Source: CBDCUQ01 sp965222835 (GTDB lineage Bacteria > Pseudomonadota > Alphaproteobacteria > Rhizobiales > Hyphomicrobiaceae). Taken from it: a stretch of DNA of 64,000 bases. This document shows positions 1 to 8,412 of the stretch, in pieces. Both the position numbers and the translations under genes were made by a program. The stretch spans positions 186,001-250,000 of the forward strand of contig CBDCUQ010000004.1 of the NCBI GenBank assembly GCA_965222835.1. Direction: 5' to 3'. How positions within the stretch are numbered: the stretch's first letter is position 1; every line of letters starts with the position of its first letter. The notes beneath the pieces were generated by a model, which saw nothing but the letters and a program-made list of their open reading frames with translations, did not search any database and was not told the DNA's origin.

Positions 1-534
1 GCGAATGTATCCGAAAATTGCGGCGGCAAGAATGATGACTGGAAACGGGACGGCTAGAAAGAAAATGCCGGCGAACGCCGCCGCAGCAATGAGCCAATCC
101 ACAGTGTTCTTCAGGGCGCGGCCGGCAATGCGCAAAAGGGCCTCGACGACGATGGCGAGTACGGCAGCCTTGACGCCGACGAACAACGCTTCCGCTATAG
201 GCAATGAACCGTAGGCCGCGTAGCCAAGTGCGAGGGCCAGCATCAATGCTGCACCCGGCAGGACGAAGAGCAGTCCGGCTGCCAGCCCACCCCTGATGCC
301 ATGCAGACGCCAACCGGAATAGGTCGCAAGCTGCATGGCTTCCGGGCCTGGTAGCAACATGCAGAAATTGAGAGCAGACAAGAAATTCCGCTCGCTGAGC
401 CATCGTTTTTCGTCAACGAGCACTTTGTGCATCATCGCGATTTGGCCGGCGGGCCCACCAAAGGAGAGCAAGCCGATTTTTGTCCAGGCGCCGAGCGCTT
501 CTGAAAACGGGGGGCGTTCGTGCGCGCGCATCAT
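1..534 (-). CDS. chrA: ChrA chromate transporter, N-terminal half (cut by window edge)
   Basis: Reverse-strand reading from an ATG at 534 is open to the window edge and gives about 178 residues. The start reads MMRAHERPPFSEALGAW, followed by KIGLLSFGGPAGQIAMMH and LLPGPEAMQLATYSGW. These are hallmark motifs of the CHR/ChrA family, inner-membrane carriers that expel chromate. At least three hydrophobic segments follow. No strong ribosome binding site precedes the ATG, and the frame stays open upstream, so the exact start is uncertain. The C-terminal CHR repeat lies outside the window. Family assignment is firm; the substrate is inferred from the family. Confidence 0.88.
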   Translation of the reverse strand, partial: MMRAHERPPFSEALGAWTKIGLLSFGGPAGQIAMMHKVLVDEKRWLSERNFLSALNFCMLLPGPEAMQLATYSGWRLHGIRGGLAAGLLFVLPGAALMLALALGYAAYGSLPIAEALFVGVKAAVLAIVVEALLRIAGRALKNTVDWLIAAAAFAGIFFLAVPFPVIILAAAIFGYIR

Positions 535-1136
535 GGAGTGCGGGTCCAGATCTTGGAGGGTGTCAGCGGTGTGTGCTGTTGGTTTCGGTGGGTGCGTTGG
601 TAGACGGCGTGGGTGCAACAATCCAGCCGTGGCTAGCATGAAAGTTTCGGATCGCGCGCCTGACAGCTGCAACTTTCAATTTCTACGTGGCCACGCATGT
701 TTCAAAGGCTTGAAGATCAGTCACTTTTTTGCCGCAATATCAGACGCCTAGAATTTGTGCCTAAGACGGAATATCTGCGACCTGCCGTCGCGCATTGCTT
801 GCGCCAATAATTGCAAAGTGTGCGTATTTTCAAGTGCTTGGCGCTACCGCACTTGACCGATGTTCAAATCGCGCGATTGACCGCCACAAATAGCTGGTGT
901 TTGGGATCGGCCGCCAGAACGGGAAGGCGGGAGGTCTTCCCATAAGAGTGTTCGGTGACAATGCACGTTCTGGTGCTGAGCTCAGGTTCAATCATTTCGG
1001 ACCAAACCCACCAAAAGGCCCAGCCGGGACCAACAACAGAAAAGAAGGTTCACACCGGGAGACGACTATTCCTCCCGGCACTGGCATGGGGATGCGGCTT
1101 GAGCGGATGTCGCCGGCGAATTGGAGAAGAGAAGAC
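535..1136. other. Non-coding spacer between chrA and rlpA
   Basis: About 600 bases without a convincing gene. Open frames here are extensions of rlpA or lie antisense to chrA, and none has a recognisable product. The divergent chrA and rlpA promoters must lie here, but I see no clear operator or riboswitch. Confidence 0.5.
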
Positions 1137-1646
1137 ATGCGTCAGTTCATTTGTGCTGCTTTAGCAGCTTTGACTTTGAGCGTGCTTCAGGCTGCGCCGG
1201 TTCAGGCACGTACGCATTGGGAATGCATGGGGCCGCCTGCGTCGTGCGTTAAATCCAAGCCTGCTGTCCGTAAATACGGCTACGTCAAGCGGACAAAGGC
1301 CAAGAAGCGCTCGGCATACAAGTACAAGAAAAAGCGTTCCATCACGTCGTCCTATGGCGGTGGCTACAGCGGGCTGGCGTCGTACTACTGGCAGCCGCAG
1401 CGTGTGGCTTCCGGCGGCTGGTTCAATCCGAACGCTCTTACGGCTGCGCATAAGACGCTACCGTTCGGCACCAAGGTGCGCGTGACCAACAAGCGAAACG
1501 GTCGCTCGGTGACGGTCACCATCAACGATCGTGGACCCTACGTGAAAGGCCGTGTGATTGACCTGTCGTCGCGGGCTGCCGGTGTTATCGGCATGAAGGG
1601 TGCCGGCGTTGTGCCGGTTTCGATTGCGGTTCTCGGCCGCGGCTAA
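1137..1646 (+). CDS. rlpA: RlpA-like septal ring lytic transglycosylase domain protein
   Basis: 169 residues. The start at 1137 is chosen because GGAGAAGAGAAGAC precedes it and it opens a clear signal peptide (MRQFICAALAALTLSVLQA, cleaved near VQA-RT). A Lys/Arg/Tyr-rich stretch (about residues 40-70) links to a double-psi beta-barrel (about 80-169) with GLASYYW, TAAHKTLPFGTKVRVTN, INDRGPY and RVIDLS. RlpA proteins are exported and bind or cleave denuded peptidoglycan at the septum. There is no C-terminal SPOR domain, and no lipobox Cys is evident, so this is a short secreted form. The gene is monocistronic and followed by a terminator. Confidence 0.88.
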   Translation: MRQFICAALAALTLSVLQAAPVQARTHWECMGPPASCVKSKPAVRKYGYVKRTKAKKRSAYKYKKKRSITSSYGGGYSGLASYYWQPQRVASGGWFNPNALTAAHKTLPFGTKVRVTNKRNGRSVTVTINDRGPYVKGRVIDLSSRAAGVIGMKGAGVVPVSIAVLGRG

Positions 1647-1676
1647 TCGGGCCAGAATTCAACACGTCATGCAATT

Positions 1677-1718
1677 GAGGGCGGTGGGGCCAACGAGGCC
1701 GCGCCGCCCTCTTCTTTT
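1677..1718 (+). terminator. Rho-independent terminator after rlpA
   Basis: An 8-bp perfect stem, GAGGGCGG (1677-1684) with CCGCCCTC (1704-1711), is followed by TTCTTTT. It lies 30 bases after the rlpA stop. Confidence 0.8.
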
Positions 1719-1861
1719 GTTGTTGGCGACCGTAGACCGCTGTTGTGCGTCCTCGGCGTGCGGCAGGGGTCTTGGCCGCTCGTGCAATCGAGTGTTAGGC
1801 TCGCGGCGCGTATAAGAACGCTCAGGCCTGCCTCGAACCCACAAACGAATGGAGGTCACCC

Positions 1862-2587
1862 ATGGGTCGTCTCGTCATTCTCGTATTTGGGTTGGTTTCT
1901 TATTTCATTGCGCTGGCGAGCCTTGTCTATGCGATCGGGTTTATTGGCAACCTCTACGTTCCAAAGACCATCGATAGCGGCGTGGCGCCGCCGATCGGTG
2001 AAGCTCTTCTCGTCAATGTCCTGCTGCTCGGATTGTTTGCGGTTCAACACAGCGTTATGGCGCGACCAGCTTTCAAGTCCCAGTGGACGGAGTTCATTCC
2101 AGTGGCCGCGGAACGTAGCGTCTATGTGTTGTTAAGCGGCCTCATTCTCTGGCTGCTGTTTTGGCAATGGCGGCCGATGTCGGATGAAGTTTGGCGGGTC
2201 GAAAATGACGTAGCTGTTTTTGTGATCTGGGCGCTTTATTTCCTGGGGTGGGCGATTGTTGTTGGAAGCACGTTTTTGATCAATCATTGGGATCTCTTCG
2301 GCCTCAAGCAAGTCTTTCAGAATTGGTCCGGTAACGCACCGGAGGCACCGGAATTTAAGACGCCGTTTCTTTACAAAGTTGTCCGGCATCCCATTTATTT
2401 CGGGCTGCTGTTCGTGTTTTGGGCGGCGCCCGTCATGACGGTTGGGCACCTGTTGTTTTCGGTTTCAACGACCGGTTACATCTTGATCGGAGCGACGCTT
2501 GAAGAGCGCGATCTGGTAGCCGTGTTTGGCGACACCTATCGCGAGTATCGCAAGAAGGTTGCCATGCTCATACCCTGGCCGTGGTGA
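1862..2587 (+). CDS. mddA: MddA-like methanethiol S-methyltransferase (NnrU/isoprenylcysteine methyltransferase family)
   Basis: 241-residue integral membrane protein with about six hydrophobic helices, preceded by a good GGAGGT site. The C-terminal half holds the methyltransferase signature of this superfamily: VVRHPIYFGLLFVFWAAP, then TTGYILIGATLEERDL and YREYRKKVAMLIPWP. This arrangement matches MddA, which methylates methanethiol to dimethyl sulfide using S-adenosylmethionine. QHSVMARPAFK and FLINHWDLFGLKQ also fit that subfamily. The nearest alternative is a generic NnrU-like membrane methyltransferase of unknown substrate. It stands alone; neighbours give no sulfur context apart from metX 9 kb away. 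Confidence 0.72.
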   Translation: MGRLVILVFGLVSYFIALASLVYAIGFIGNLYVPKTIDSGVAPPIGEALLVNVLLLGLFAVQHSVMARPAFKSQWTEFIPVAAERSVYVLLSGLILWLLFWQWRPMSDEVWRVENDVAVFVIWALYFLGWAIVVGSTFLINHWDLFGLKQVFQNWSGNAPEAPEFKTPFLYKVVRHPIYFGLLFVFWAAPVMTVGHLLFSVSTTGYILIGATLEERDLVAVFGDTYREYRKKVAMLIPWPW

Positions 2588-2725
2588 AGCAAAAGCAAGG
2601 GCTGCCTAATCAGATCCGTGATGATCAGGGGCGGCGCTTGAGGCCGATAAATGGCGCAAGTACATGGCGCAAGGCTTTACACTCGGCGAAGTGTAGCCTT
2701 GTCCAAGAGTTTCAGAAACTCGCTG

Positions 2726-2965
2726 CTAGCCGTTGCGCGATGACTTCAATAGCTCATATGCAAGGACCACCGCTGCCAGGCCAACGATGGTCCCGGCGGG
2801 TAGCCCTTGCAAGAATGAGTTCGTGTTGAAGGCAACGGCGGTCACGAACGTCCCTGCAGCCGGCCCTAGGATAAGGCTGAGCAGAAGGCAGAGGATGACC
2901 ACGAGCAAGCCCGCTTTCGCGGCTAGCCAGCCAGCATCGATGATTTGATCTAGAACGCTTCTCAC
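2726..2965 (-). CDS. Small two-helix membrane protein, unknown function
   Basis: 79 residues starting at a GTG (2965), with a modest AGGT upstream. Two hydrophobic segments, about 17-40 and 54-70, and a short charged C-terminus (LKSSRNG). No recognised domain. It follows another small membrane protein on the same strand by 53 bases and has the same layout (amphipathic N-terminus, helix, linker with a Phe/Gly-rich turn, helix), so the two may be diverged duplicates in one operon. Weak start signal lowers confidence. Confidence 0.5.
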   Translation of the reverse strand: MRSVLDQIIDAGWLAAKAGLLVVILCLLLSLILGPAAGTFVTAVAFNTNSFLQGLPAGTIVGLAAVVLAYELLKSSRNG

Positions 2966-3018
2966 GTCACAGACCTACTTAGAGAGTTATGTGGCTGCTT
3001 GGTGTTGCCAGTGCGGGT

Positions 3019-3246
3019 TCACGCGCGATTGGAGAACAGCCAAAGGATAATGCCAAGCGCGATCAGGCCTACAAGGCCGCTATCGCCGAGCTGCTTTACG
3101 AGGCCCGTGATATTGGCGACGACGTCTCCGAAGAACGGAACCGCGTCACCGGCAAGCAGTGATGCAACAATCGCGAGCGCGAGCAGCAAAAGTCCGATTT
3201 CAATCAGCGCTGAAATCCAGGACTTAATCGTGTTGATGACGTCCAT
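3019..3246 (-). CDS. Small two-helix membrane protein, unknown function
   Basis: 75 residues with a strong GGGGAGGATTAT ribosome binding site before ATG 3246. The N-terminus (MDVINTIKSWISALIEIG) leads into helix 1 (about 15-32). A loop with VPFFGDVVANITGLVKQLGD follows, then helix 2 (about 55-70) ends in NRA. I recognise no family. First gene of a likely two-gene transcription unit with the small membrane protein downstream. Confidence 0.65.
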   Translation of the reverse strand: MDVINTIKSWISALIEIGLLLLALAIVASLLAGDAVPFFGDVVANITGLVKQLGDSGLVGLIALGIILWLFSNRA

Positions 3247-3684
3247 ATAATCCTCCCCAAACGCAGAGTTCGTTTCGATCCGCGTAACTCCATTTATACA
3301 ATCAAAAACAATGGGTTGCCATATCTTTATGAAATCTCACATTAACCTTATAAGTTGTTGTGTCCGTTGAACAAAAGCATCTTCGATATGAATGCTGCGC
3401 TGCAAATCCGTTGTCCAATTTTACAGCCGTTTTTACGATTTCGCGAATGATACCAGTATGTTTGTTTCTTCGTTGTCTGCTGGTTATTTCGCTCGAATTG
3501 TGAACCTTCGAAAGACCCACATTATTCTTTCGCTTGCGAAGAGGCGCGAAACGCAACACACGCGTGAATCGTATCCCATTGTGTGAGCGCGCGGTGTGCC
3601 TGGGCTTAGCGTAGCAGCGCACGTGCAGCGCTGTAATGCCGCCACGCGGTGGGCCGGTATGACGACCGTGATTGCAAGCTGAAG
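3247..3684. other. AT-richer spacer before the DUF3179 gene
   Basis: About 440 bases, visibly more AT-rich than the flanking genes. It carries the divergent promoters of the small membrane proteins and the DUF3179 gene. Open frames on both strands here have no recognisable product, and I see no RNA gene. Confidence 0.4.
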
Positions 3685-4707
3685 ATGTTGAGCATCGTGT
3701 CTGCGCAGATGAGATGGGTTGCCATGCTCTGCGTTTTCGTGACGGCAGTTGCGGCCGCTCGTTCGTCACTGGCTGAGCCGGCACACTGGCGGGCGGAAGG
3801 CTGGGATCGCACCGATTTCTCAAAGACTCTCGTTTCTTGGGACGAAATTATATCCGGTGGTCCTGGGAAGGATGGGATTCCGCCGATTGATGATCCCAGA
3901 TTTCAGCCAATCGCCAATGAGCAGCGGACCAAACCTCAAGAAGCGGTGATTGCGATTGAGATCAGCGGCGATGCGCGCGCGTATCCTATCCGGCTTCTTA
4001 TGTGGCATGAGATTGTCAATGACACCGTTGGTGGCGTTCCTGTTGCCATCACCTATTGCCCGCTCTGCAACGCCGCGATCGTCTTTGACAGACGGACAAC
4101 AGAGGGGATTTTGACGTTTGGCACGACCGGCAAACTTAGAAAATCTGATCTCGTGATGTATGACCGTCAGACGGAGAGCTGGTGGCAGCAGTTCTCCGGT
4201 AAAGCGATCATCGGCGCGCTCACGGGATTGAAGCTGAGTTTCATTGCTTCGCGCTTGGAATCGTTTGGGTCATTTAGGGCCCGGTATCCCAAAGCCCGTG
4301 TGCTCATTCCCAACGATCCGAATCTGCGTGCGTACGGCCGGAATCCTTATGAGGGCTATGATACGAGCAGCATCCCCTTCTTGTATCGCGGGGATATGCC
4401 AACGGGCATTCATCCGATGGTTCGGGTCGTGAGCATTCGCGATGCCAAACCGGTAACAGCGGTTACGTTGGCGCACCTGCGTGCGGTCGGGCGTCTTTCG
4501 ATTGGCGACGTGACGTTGAGCTGGAGCAAGGGGCAGGCGTCCGCTCTCGATTATCACACCGTATCAGGTGGGCGGGATGTCGGTAACGTGATCGCCCAGA
4601 AGGTTGGTTCTGATGACCAGCTGCAGGATGTGCCTTACGACGTCACGTTTGCCTTCGTGTTTCACGCTTTTCATCCTGATGGAAAAATCATCTCGCGATC
4701 GGAGTGA
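3685..4707 (+). CDS. Exported DUF3179-domain protein
   Basis: About 340 residues. Start options are ATG 3685 or ATG 3709; both precede a signal peptide (MRWVAMLCVFVTAVAAARS, cleaved near SLA-EP), and neither has a strong ribosome binding site. The mature part is a DUF3179 domain: ISGDARAYPIRLLMWHEIVN, the conserved ITYCPLCNAAIVFDR, GTTGKLRKSDLVMYDRQT and SWWQQFSGKAI. The function of DUF3179 is unknown. The paired cysteines of YCPLCN suggest a redox or metal site, which is inference. Monocistronic, with no functional hint from neighbours. Confidence 0.82.
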   Translation: MLSIVSAQMRWVAMLCVFVTAVAAARSSLAEPAHWRAEGWDRTDFSKTLVSWDEIISGGPGKDGIPPIDDPRFQPIANEQRTKPQEAVIAIEISGDARAYPIRLLMWHEIVNDTVGGVPVAITYCPLCNAAIVFDRRTTEGILTFGTTGKLRKSDLVMYDRQTESWWQQFSGKAIIGALTGLKLSFIASRLESFGSFRARYPKARVLIPNDPNLRAYGRNPYEGYDTSSIPFLYRGDMPTGIHPMVRVVSIRDAKPVTAVTLAHLRAVGRLSIGDVTLSWSKGQASALDYHTVSGGRDVGNVIAQKVGSDDQLQDVPYDVTFAFVFHAFHPDGKIISRSE

Positions 4708-4859
4708 AGTACATCAGAGATGGTGTGTGGTCGCCTTGCGGTTTTCATACATGTTGGGGACGCCGCTTCCGTGAAAAACTAATCCCCGTTTCCAAAACCT
4801 CCCCCATACCTCCTCGATCCCGCCGCACGTAGTTGCGCCTATGGTGCCGCACTCTGCAC

Positions 4860-4925
4860 ATTCCCCTCCCCTCGATGGGGAGGGGCAAGGGGTGGGGTGA
4901 AAAGACAAGGGGTGGGGTGATGAGA
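4860..4925. repeat. CCCCTCCCC / GGGGAGGGG palindrome with direct repeats
   Basis: CCCCTCCCCTC is followed by GAGGGG on the other side of a short loop, then two direct copies of CAAGGGGTGGGGTGA about 21 bases apart. A related inverted-orientation tract (CCCACCCCAACCCCTCCCC) sits at about 5216-5236. Confidence 0.6.
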
Positions 4926-4993
4926 CAGGCGGTCGATTGAAGATGCAAAATGGTGCGTGTCTTGTCCCGTTGAATCCTGGGCCCGTTGAACCC

Positions 4994-5023
4994 TGGATCC
5001 CGGGGTCAAGCCCCGGGATGACA
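4994..5023 (+). repeat. Intergenic hairpin repeat, copy 1
   Basis: Perfect 9-bp arms ATCCCGGGG (4997-5005) and CCCCGGGAT (5011-5019) with a 5-base loop, flanked by TGG and GACA. Same family as the copy at 5092-5121, in the opposite orientation. Confidence 0.75.
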
Positions 5024-5091
5024 GTTGTGTTTTCCGCCACCGCTGCGACAAACATGGCGTTCTCGCACCCCTTTTCTCGCACCCCTTTTGA

Positions 5092-5121
5092 TGTCATCCC
5101 GGCATTCAATGCCGGGATCCA
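5092..5121 (-). repeat. Intergenic hairpin repeat, copy 2 (inverted)
   Basis: Arms ATCCCGGCA (5096-5104) and TGCCGGGAT (5110-5118) with a TTCAA loop. Flanks TGTC and CCA show that it is the same element as copy 1 read on the other strand. Confidence 0.75.
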
Positions 5122-5712
5122 AGGTACCTCCACCGCGACAATCAGAATGCGGGCACGACGCTTACCGCAGTGCTGATTTGAGCGCGGACCTAAGACGGCA
5201 ACGCGTGACGCACTCCCCCCACCCCAACCCCTCCCCACCCGGGGGAGGGGCTTAACGCTCTATTCCAAGAATCTTATCCCCGCTCCCAGAACCCACTTCA
5301 TACTTCCCCGATCCCGCCGCCACGCAGGGCTCAAGCTCGAGCTGGGATCTTGAGTGCGGAGGGGAGCGTGCCGGATACGCCATGCCCCATCAGTGGTCAT
5401 GGGGGCCGCTGCCGGTTGTGAGGCAACTCACAATCCAACTGCCGTAACGATGCGCGGCAGGGATGGTATGCCAACGGTCTGAAAAGGGCCCCCACCCGCT
5501 TTCTTGATTGCGCTTCCGACTCCGGCCCCGGCCCGAATGGGCCAAAGCCGGCGAAGCCGGCTCGTGCGCCTTCGGCGCGAGCGCGGAGCCGGCCGGAAGC
5601 GCCGGGTTAGAGTTGGACGCACGAGTAAGGCCGCAAGCGCGCCCCGGCGCCAGTGCGCCGCGCCCACGCAGGCCCGAGCGCAAGCGAGGAACAGCCGTGA
5701 GTGATAAGAGCT

Positions 5713-5763
5713 AGAGCGGTGAAGGCCGCATCTATCTTTTCTTGTACGAGGCGTCACCGCTCT
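5713..5763. repeat. 10-bp inverted repeat
   Basis: AGAGCGGTGA (5713-5722) and TCACCGCTCT (5754-5763) are perfect complements around a 31-base loop. Function unknown; it lacks a T-tract on either side. Confidence 0.5.
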
Positions 5764-5860
5764 ATCCCCTGGTGGGGACATGCTCTTTGACAAGACTGTT
5801 TGGGATTGCCCCGGCGCTTGTCGCGTTTCGGGGTTCGTCCTGGTGCGCACTTATTCTCCC

Positions 5861-5897
5861 AAAAAAAGGGCCAATGCGGTGATGTCCGCATCAGCCC
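5861..5897 (-). terminator. Rho-independent terminator of the NYN gene
   Basis: On the minus strand, GGGCTGATGCGG pairs with CCGCATTGGCCC around a six-base loop and is followed by seven T. It starts about 36 bases after the stop codon of the NYN-domain gene. Confidence 0.85.
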
Positions 5898-5933
5898 AAG
5901 GAGTGCCCATTCTTCAGATTGCTGCTTCTCTCT

Positions 5934-7748
5934 CTATCCACGCAACCGCGAACGAATGATGCGTGGGAATTCCTCGTCCTGCGGGTCGGCATGGGTACCG
6001 GCCATAGAATTGCGTCCTTCATCGAGGCTCCACCAGCGCCCGCCACTACCGCCCGCTGCGGCCGTTTGCTGTTGTGCGGCCGGTGCGGATTGAGTCTGAG
6101 GTTGGTATTGGGGCTGGGGTGCGCCGGCTTGTGTTGGCGCCTGGTGTTGCGCGGGTGCCGGCGAGCCCCCGAACCAAGCGTCGACAAGATCGAGCTCGTC
6201 GGACGATAGCGTGAGCCCCTGGCTGCGGCAACGTGCGACCACGAAATTGCGGAAGCGGCTGGCGAACAGGTTGGCTGAGGCACCCTGCTCGAACCAGGGG
6301 TCGGGTTCGCTCACGACTTCGAGTACGAAGCGCACATCATCGCGGCGGATCTCGACGCCGATGTCGCGTGCGCGCTGCACGATATTGATGAGCGTCTGCG
6401 AGCCGGCGAGGTTGTTGGCGTTGATCTCGTCGGCCATTACCTCGAACAGGGCGCGGTACTCGGGCGGAGCAAGCGGTGGCGCTTGGCAGGCCTCGTGAAT
6501 GCGGGCGATCGACTGGCGGATGTGCGAATTGGTGTCCGTCCCGCGCGCTTGTTGCTGCTGTTGCGGCGCGGGTGCTGGCGTCTCTTGGCGCGGCGGATAG
6601 GCGCCGTGTTGCGCTGGCGTCTGCTGAGGGGGTGTCTGAGGTACCGGAGCCTGGCTTTGCGGTGCTGGCTGCTGGTATGCAGCTGCCGCCGGTTGCTGCT
6701 GAACGGGGTTTGTGTAACCGCCGGTCTGCTGTGCCGCGGGAGGCACCGGCTGTTGCGGTGTTTGCGGCCGCTGCTCAAGGCGCGGTTCACGTGTCGGCTC
6801 GTAAGCCCGGCGTTGCTCCTGGGCCGGTGGCTGTGGTGCGGGCGTCTGTGCCGACGGTGCTGTGATTTGACGGCTGGCATCAAAGACGAAGTAGGGCGCC
6901 TGATCGTTGAGGCGGATATCGCTCGGAAGTGTCTTGGCCAGGAGATCGCGGAAGCTGCCCGCGCCACCCCAGGACGACCCGACGGTACGGTCGTGTCCGA
7001 GAACGCGGACGGCTCTGTCGGCGAGCACTTCGAGGGGTAGTGGCTGGCCGGCGGCGCGTACGGTGCTGACCACCTCGGCGACGACGTCGCGGCGCATGAC
7101 GTCAAGCTCGGCTGATGACGGATTGGTTGAAGGTGCGGCCGTTTCCGTCTGCTGTGATAGCTCGCCTTCAAGCAGAAGTGTGATGAGATCCTGCTCACGT
7201 ACCTCGCCGTCACTCAGCGCCGTGTATGGTGTTGCGGTGTGATCGTTGGCGTAGACTACCGTGCGCCGGGCGTGGGCCCTCAAGCGGTGCAAGACTGGCG
7301 TAAAGTCGGCGTCTCCCGACAGCAGAATAAACTCTTCGAAGCGTGTCTCGTGACCGAGGAGGTCACGTACATCCATAACCATGCGGATATCGGCTGAGTT
7401 TTTGAGCTGGGCCGTGAGTGGTGGGCAATCGACGACCTCAAAACCGGCGCGCAGGAAATGATGACGGATGAACGGGAACGAGTTCATGTCCGTGGAGTTG
7501 TCGGAGGCATTGCGGCGCGGAACCGGATTGCCGTAGCATCGGTTGAGGACAATGCGGCGTTCGGTTTCGAGTGCCGGTGTGTTGGTGGGGGTGATGATCC
7601 GCCCCAACTCGATTTCACGCAGCCAAAGTGCTGAGTCCTTGGCGAACCGCTTGGCTGCCTCCTCGCTTTTTCGTTTTAGGGACAGATAGATGTTGTCGTA
7701 GTCGACAAACACCGCAGTCAGAATGGATCCCGAAGACTGGGCCTTCAT
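5934..7748 (-). CDS. NYN-domain putative RNase with OST-HTH/LOTUS domain
   Basis: 604 residues from ATG 7748, which has GGGGGTT upstream; an upstream TTG at 7757 is less likely. Residues 9-175 form a NYN (PIN-like) nuclease domain: AVFVDYDNIYLS near the start, then FEEFILLSGDADFTPVLHRL with the acidic metal-binding residues. Residues about 215-295 look like an OST-HTH/LOTUS RNA-binding domain (RDVVAEVVSTVRAAGQPLP, WGGAGSFRDLLAKTLP, YFVFD). A roughly 110-residue Pro/Gln-rich linker follows, then a conserved helical region (about 411-530) and a second Gln/Ala/Pro tail. Together this suggests an RNA-targeting nuclease; the target is unknown. Single-gene unit with its own terminator. Confidence 0.8.
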   Translation of the reverse strand: MKAQSSGSILTAVFVDYDNIYLSLKRKSEEAAKRFAKDSALWLREIELGRIITPTNTPALETERRIVLNRCYGNPVPRRNASDNSTDMNSFPFIRHHFLRAGFEVVDCPPLTAQLKNSADIRMVMDVRDLLGHETRFEEFILLSGDADFTPVLHRLRAHARRTVVYANDHTATPYTALSDGEVREQDLITLLLEGELSQQTETAAPSTNPSSAELDVMRRDVVAEVVSTVRAAGQPLPLEVLADRAVRVLGHDRTVGSSWGGAGSFRDLLAKTLPSDIRLNDQAPYFVFDASRQITAPSAQTPAPQPPAQEQRRAYEPTREPRLEQRPQTPQQPVPPAAQQTGGYTNPVQQQPAAAAYQQPAPQSQAPVPQTPPQQTPAQHGAYPPRQETPAPAPQQQQQARGTDTNSHIRQSIARIHEACQAPPLAPPEYRALFEVMADEINANNLAGSQTLINIVQRARDIGVEIRRDDVRFVLEVVSEPDPWFEQGASANLFASRFRNFVVARCRSQGLTLSSDELDLVDAWFGGSPAPAQHQAPTQAGAPQPQYQPQTQSAPAAQQQTAAAGGSGGRWWSLDEGRNSMAGTHADPQDEEFPRIIRSRLRG

Positions 7749-7953
7749 GTTAGGCAACCCCCGTCAGCCGCTTTGTTATTTCGAGCCACTCTTCTGTGAG
7801 TCGCAAAGGGGCGGCAAGGACAGGGAGGTATCAGCACGGACGCTGACATTTTATATGATGTATTTCATATGGTTATGCGCGAATGGTCGATGTATTTAGT
7901 GGTGGAAAACCAACGGTGGCGCCTCAGTGGGGGCGGAATCGACATTCGCTCGA

Positions 7954-8412
7954 CTAGGTCTCATTTCTGGCACCCGGCCTAAAGTCCTGAGGTGCAAGCT
8001 CAAATCCGGCGAATTCAAAACCCGGTGCGACCGTACAGCCAACCAGTGTCCAGGCGCCCAAGGCGCGGGCCTGTTGCCAGTGGCCGGCCGGTACCACCGC
8101 TTGCGGGCGCGCTCCAGATTGAATGTCGGGGCCGACGTTGATGGTTGTTGCCGATTCCCCCGGTGCTGCGATGACAAGTTCGAGGGGCGCACCTGCATAC
8201 CAGTGCCAGACCTCGACCGCGTCGACCTTGTGCCATCGCGAGACCTGGCCTCCCTTTAGGAGGAAGTAAATGGCCGTTGAGCGCGCCCGTCCGGACGCGT
8301 CGGTTGCCGTGTCGCGAAATGTTTCGCGGAAGAAGCCGCCTTCGGGGTGTGGCTCAAGTTCGAGACGGCGGATGATCTCGTCGGCATCGCTGGTTTGGTC
8401 GATGGTGCTCAC
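7954..8412 (-). CDS. DUF985 cupin protein
   Basis: 152 residues starting at GTG 8412, which overlaps the gloB stop in a GTGA arrangement, so translation is probably coupled. Motifs of the DUF985 (PF06172) cupin family are clear: LEPHPEGGFFRETFRD, STAIYFLLKGGQVSRWHKVD, EVWHWYAGAPLEL, VVPAGHWQQAR and GCTVAPGFEFAGFELA. The family is a small beta-barrel with undefined enzymatic role. Position directly behind gloB is recurrent in alphaproteobacteria as far as I know; a role linked to aldehyde or sugar detoxification would be inference. Confidence 0.85.
   Translation of the reverse strand: MSTIDQTSDADEIIRRLELEPHPEGGFFRETFRDTATDASGRARSTAIYFLLKGGQVSRWHKVDAVEVWHWYAGAPLELVIAAPGESATTINVGPDIQSGARPQAVVPAGHWQQARALGAWTLVGCTVAPGFEFAGFELAPQDFRPGARNET

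Larger units (their letters stand above)
4708..5860. other. 1.2 kb repeat-rich non-coding region
   Basis: There is no credible coding sequence; the open frames here run through hairpin repeats and have skewed composition. It contains two copies of a GATCCCGG-type hairpin element, two G/C-tract repeats, Gly/Pro-codon-like GC hairpins at 5524-5605, and a 10-bp inverted repeat at 5713-5763. Such spacers are typical sites of dispersed intergenic repeats. Confidence 0.65.

Noticed and set aside
3302..3823. 173-codon open frame on the minus strand
   Set aside because: Covers the AT-rich spacer and the start of the DUF3179 gene; Arg/His-rich, no ribosome binding site, no family.
4714..5238. 174-codon open frame through the repeat region
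   Set aside because: It reads through both hairpin repeats and G/C tracts, giving Pro/Ser-rich text found wherever these repeats occur.
5390..5850. Open frames in the GC-rich segment before the NYN terminator
   Set aside because: Composition is dominated by short GC palindromes; no ribosome binding site or conserved motif.
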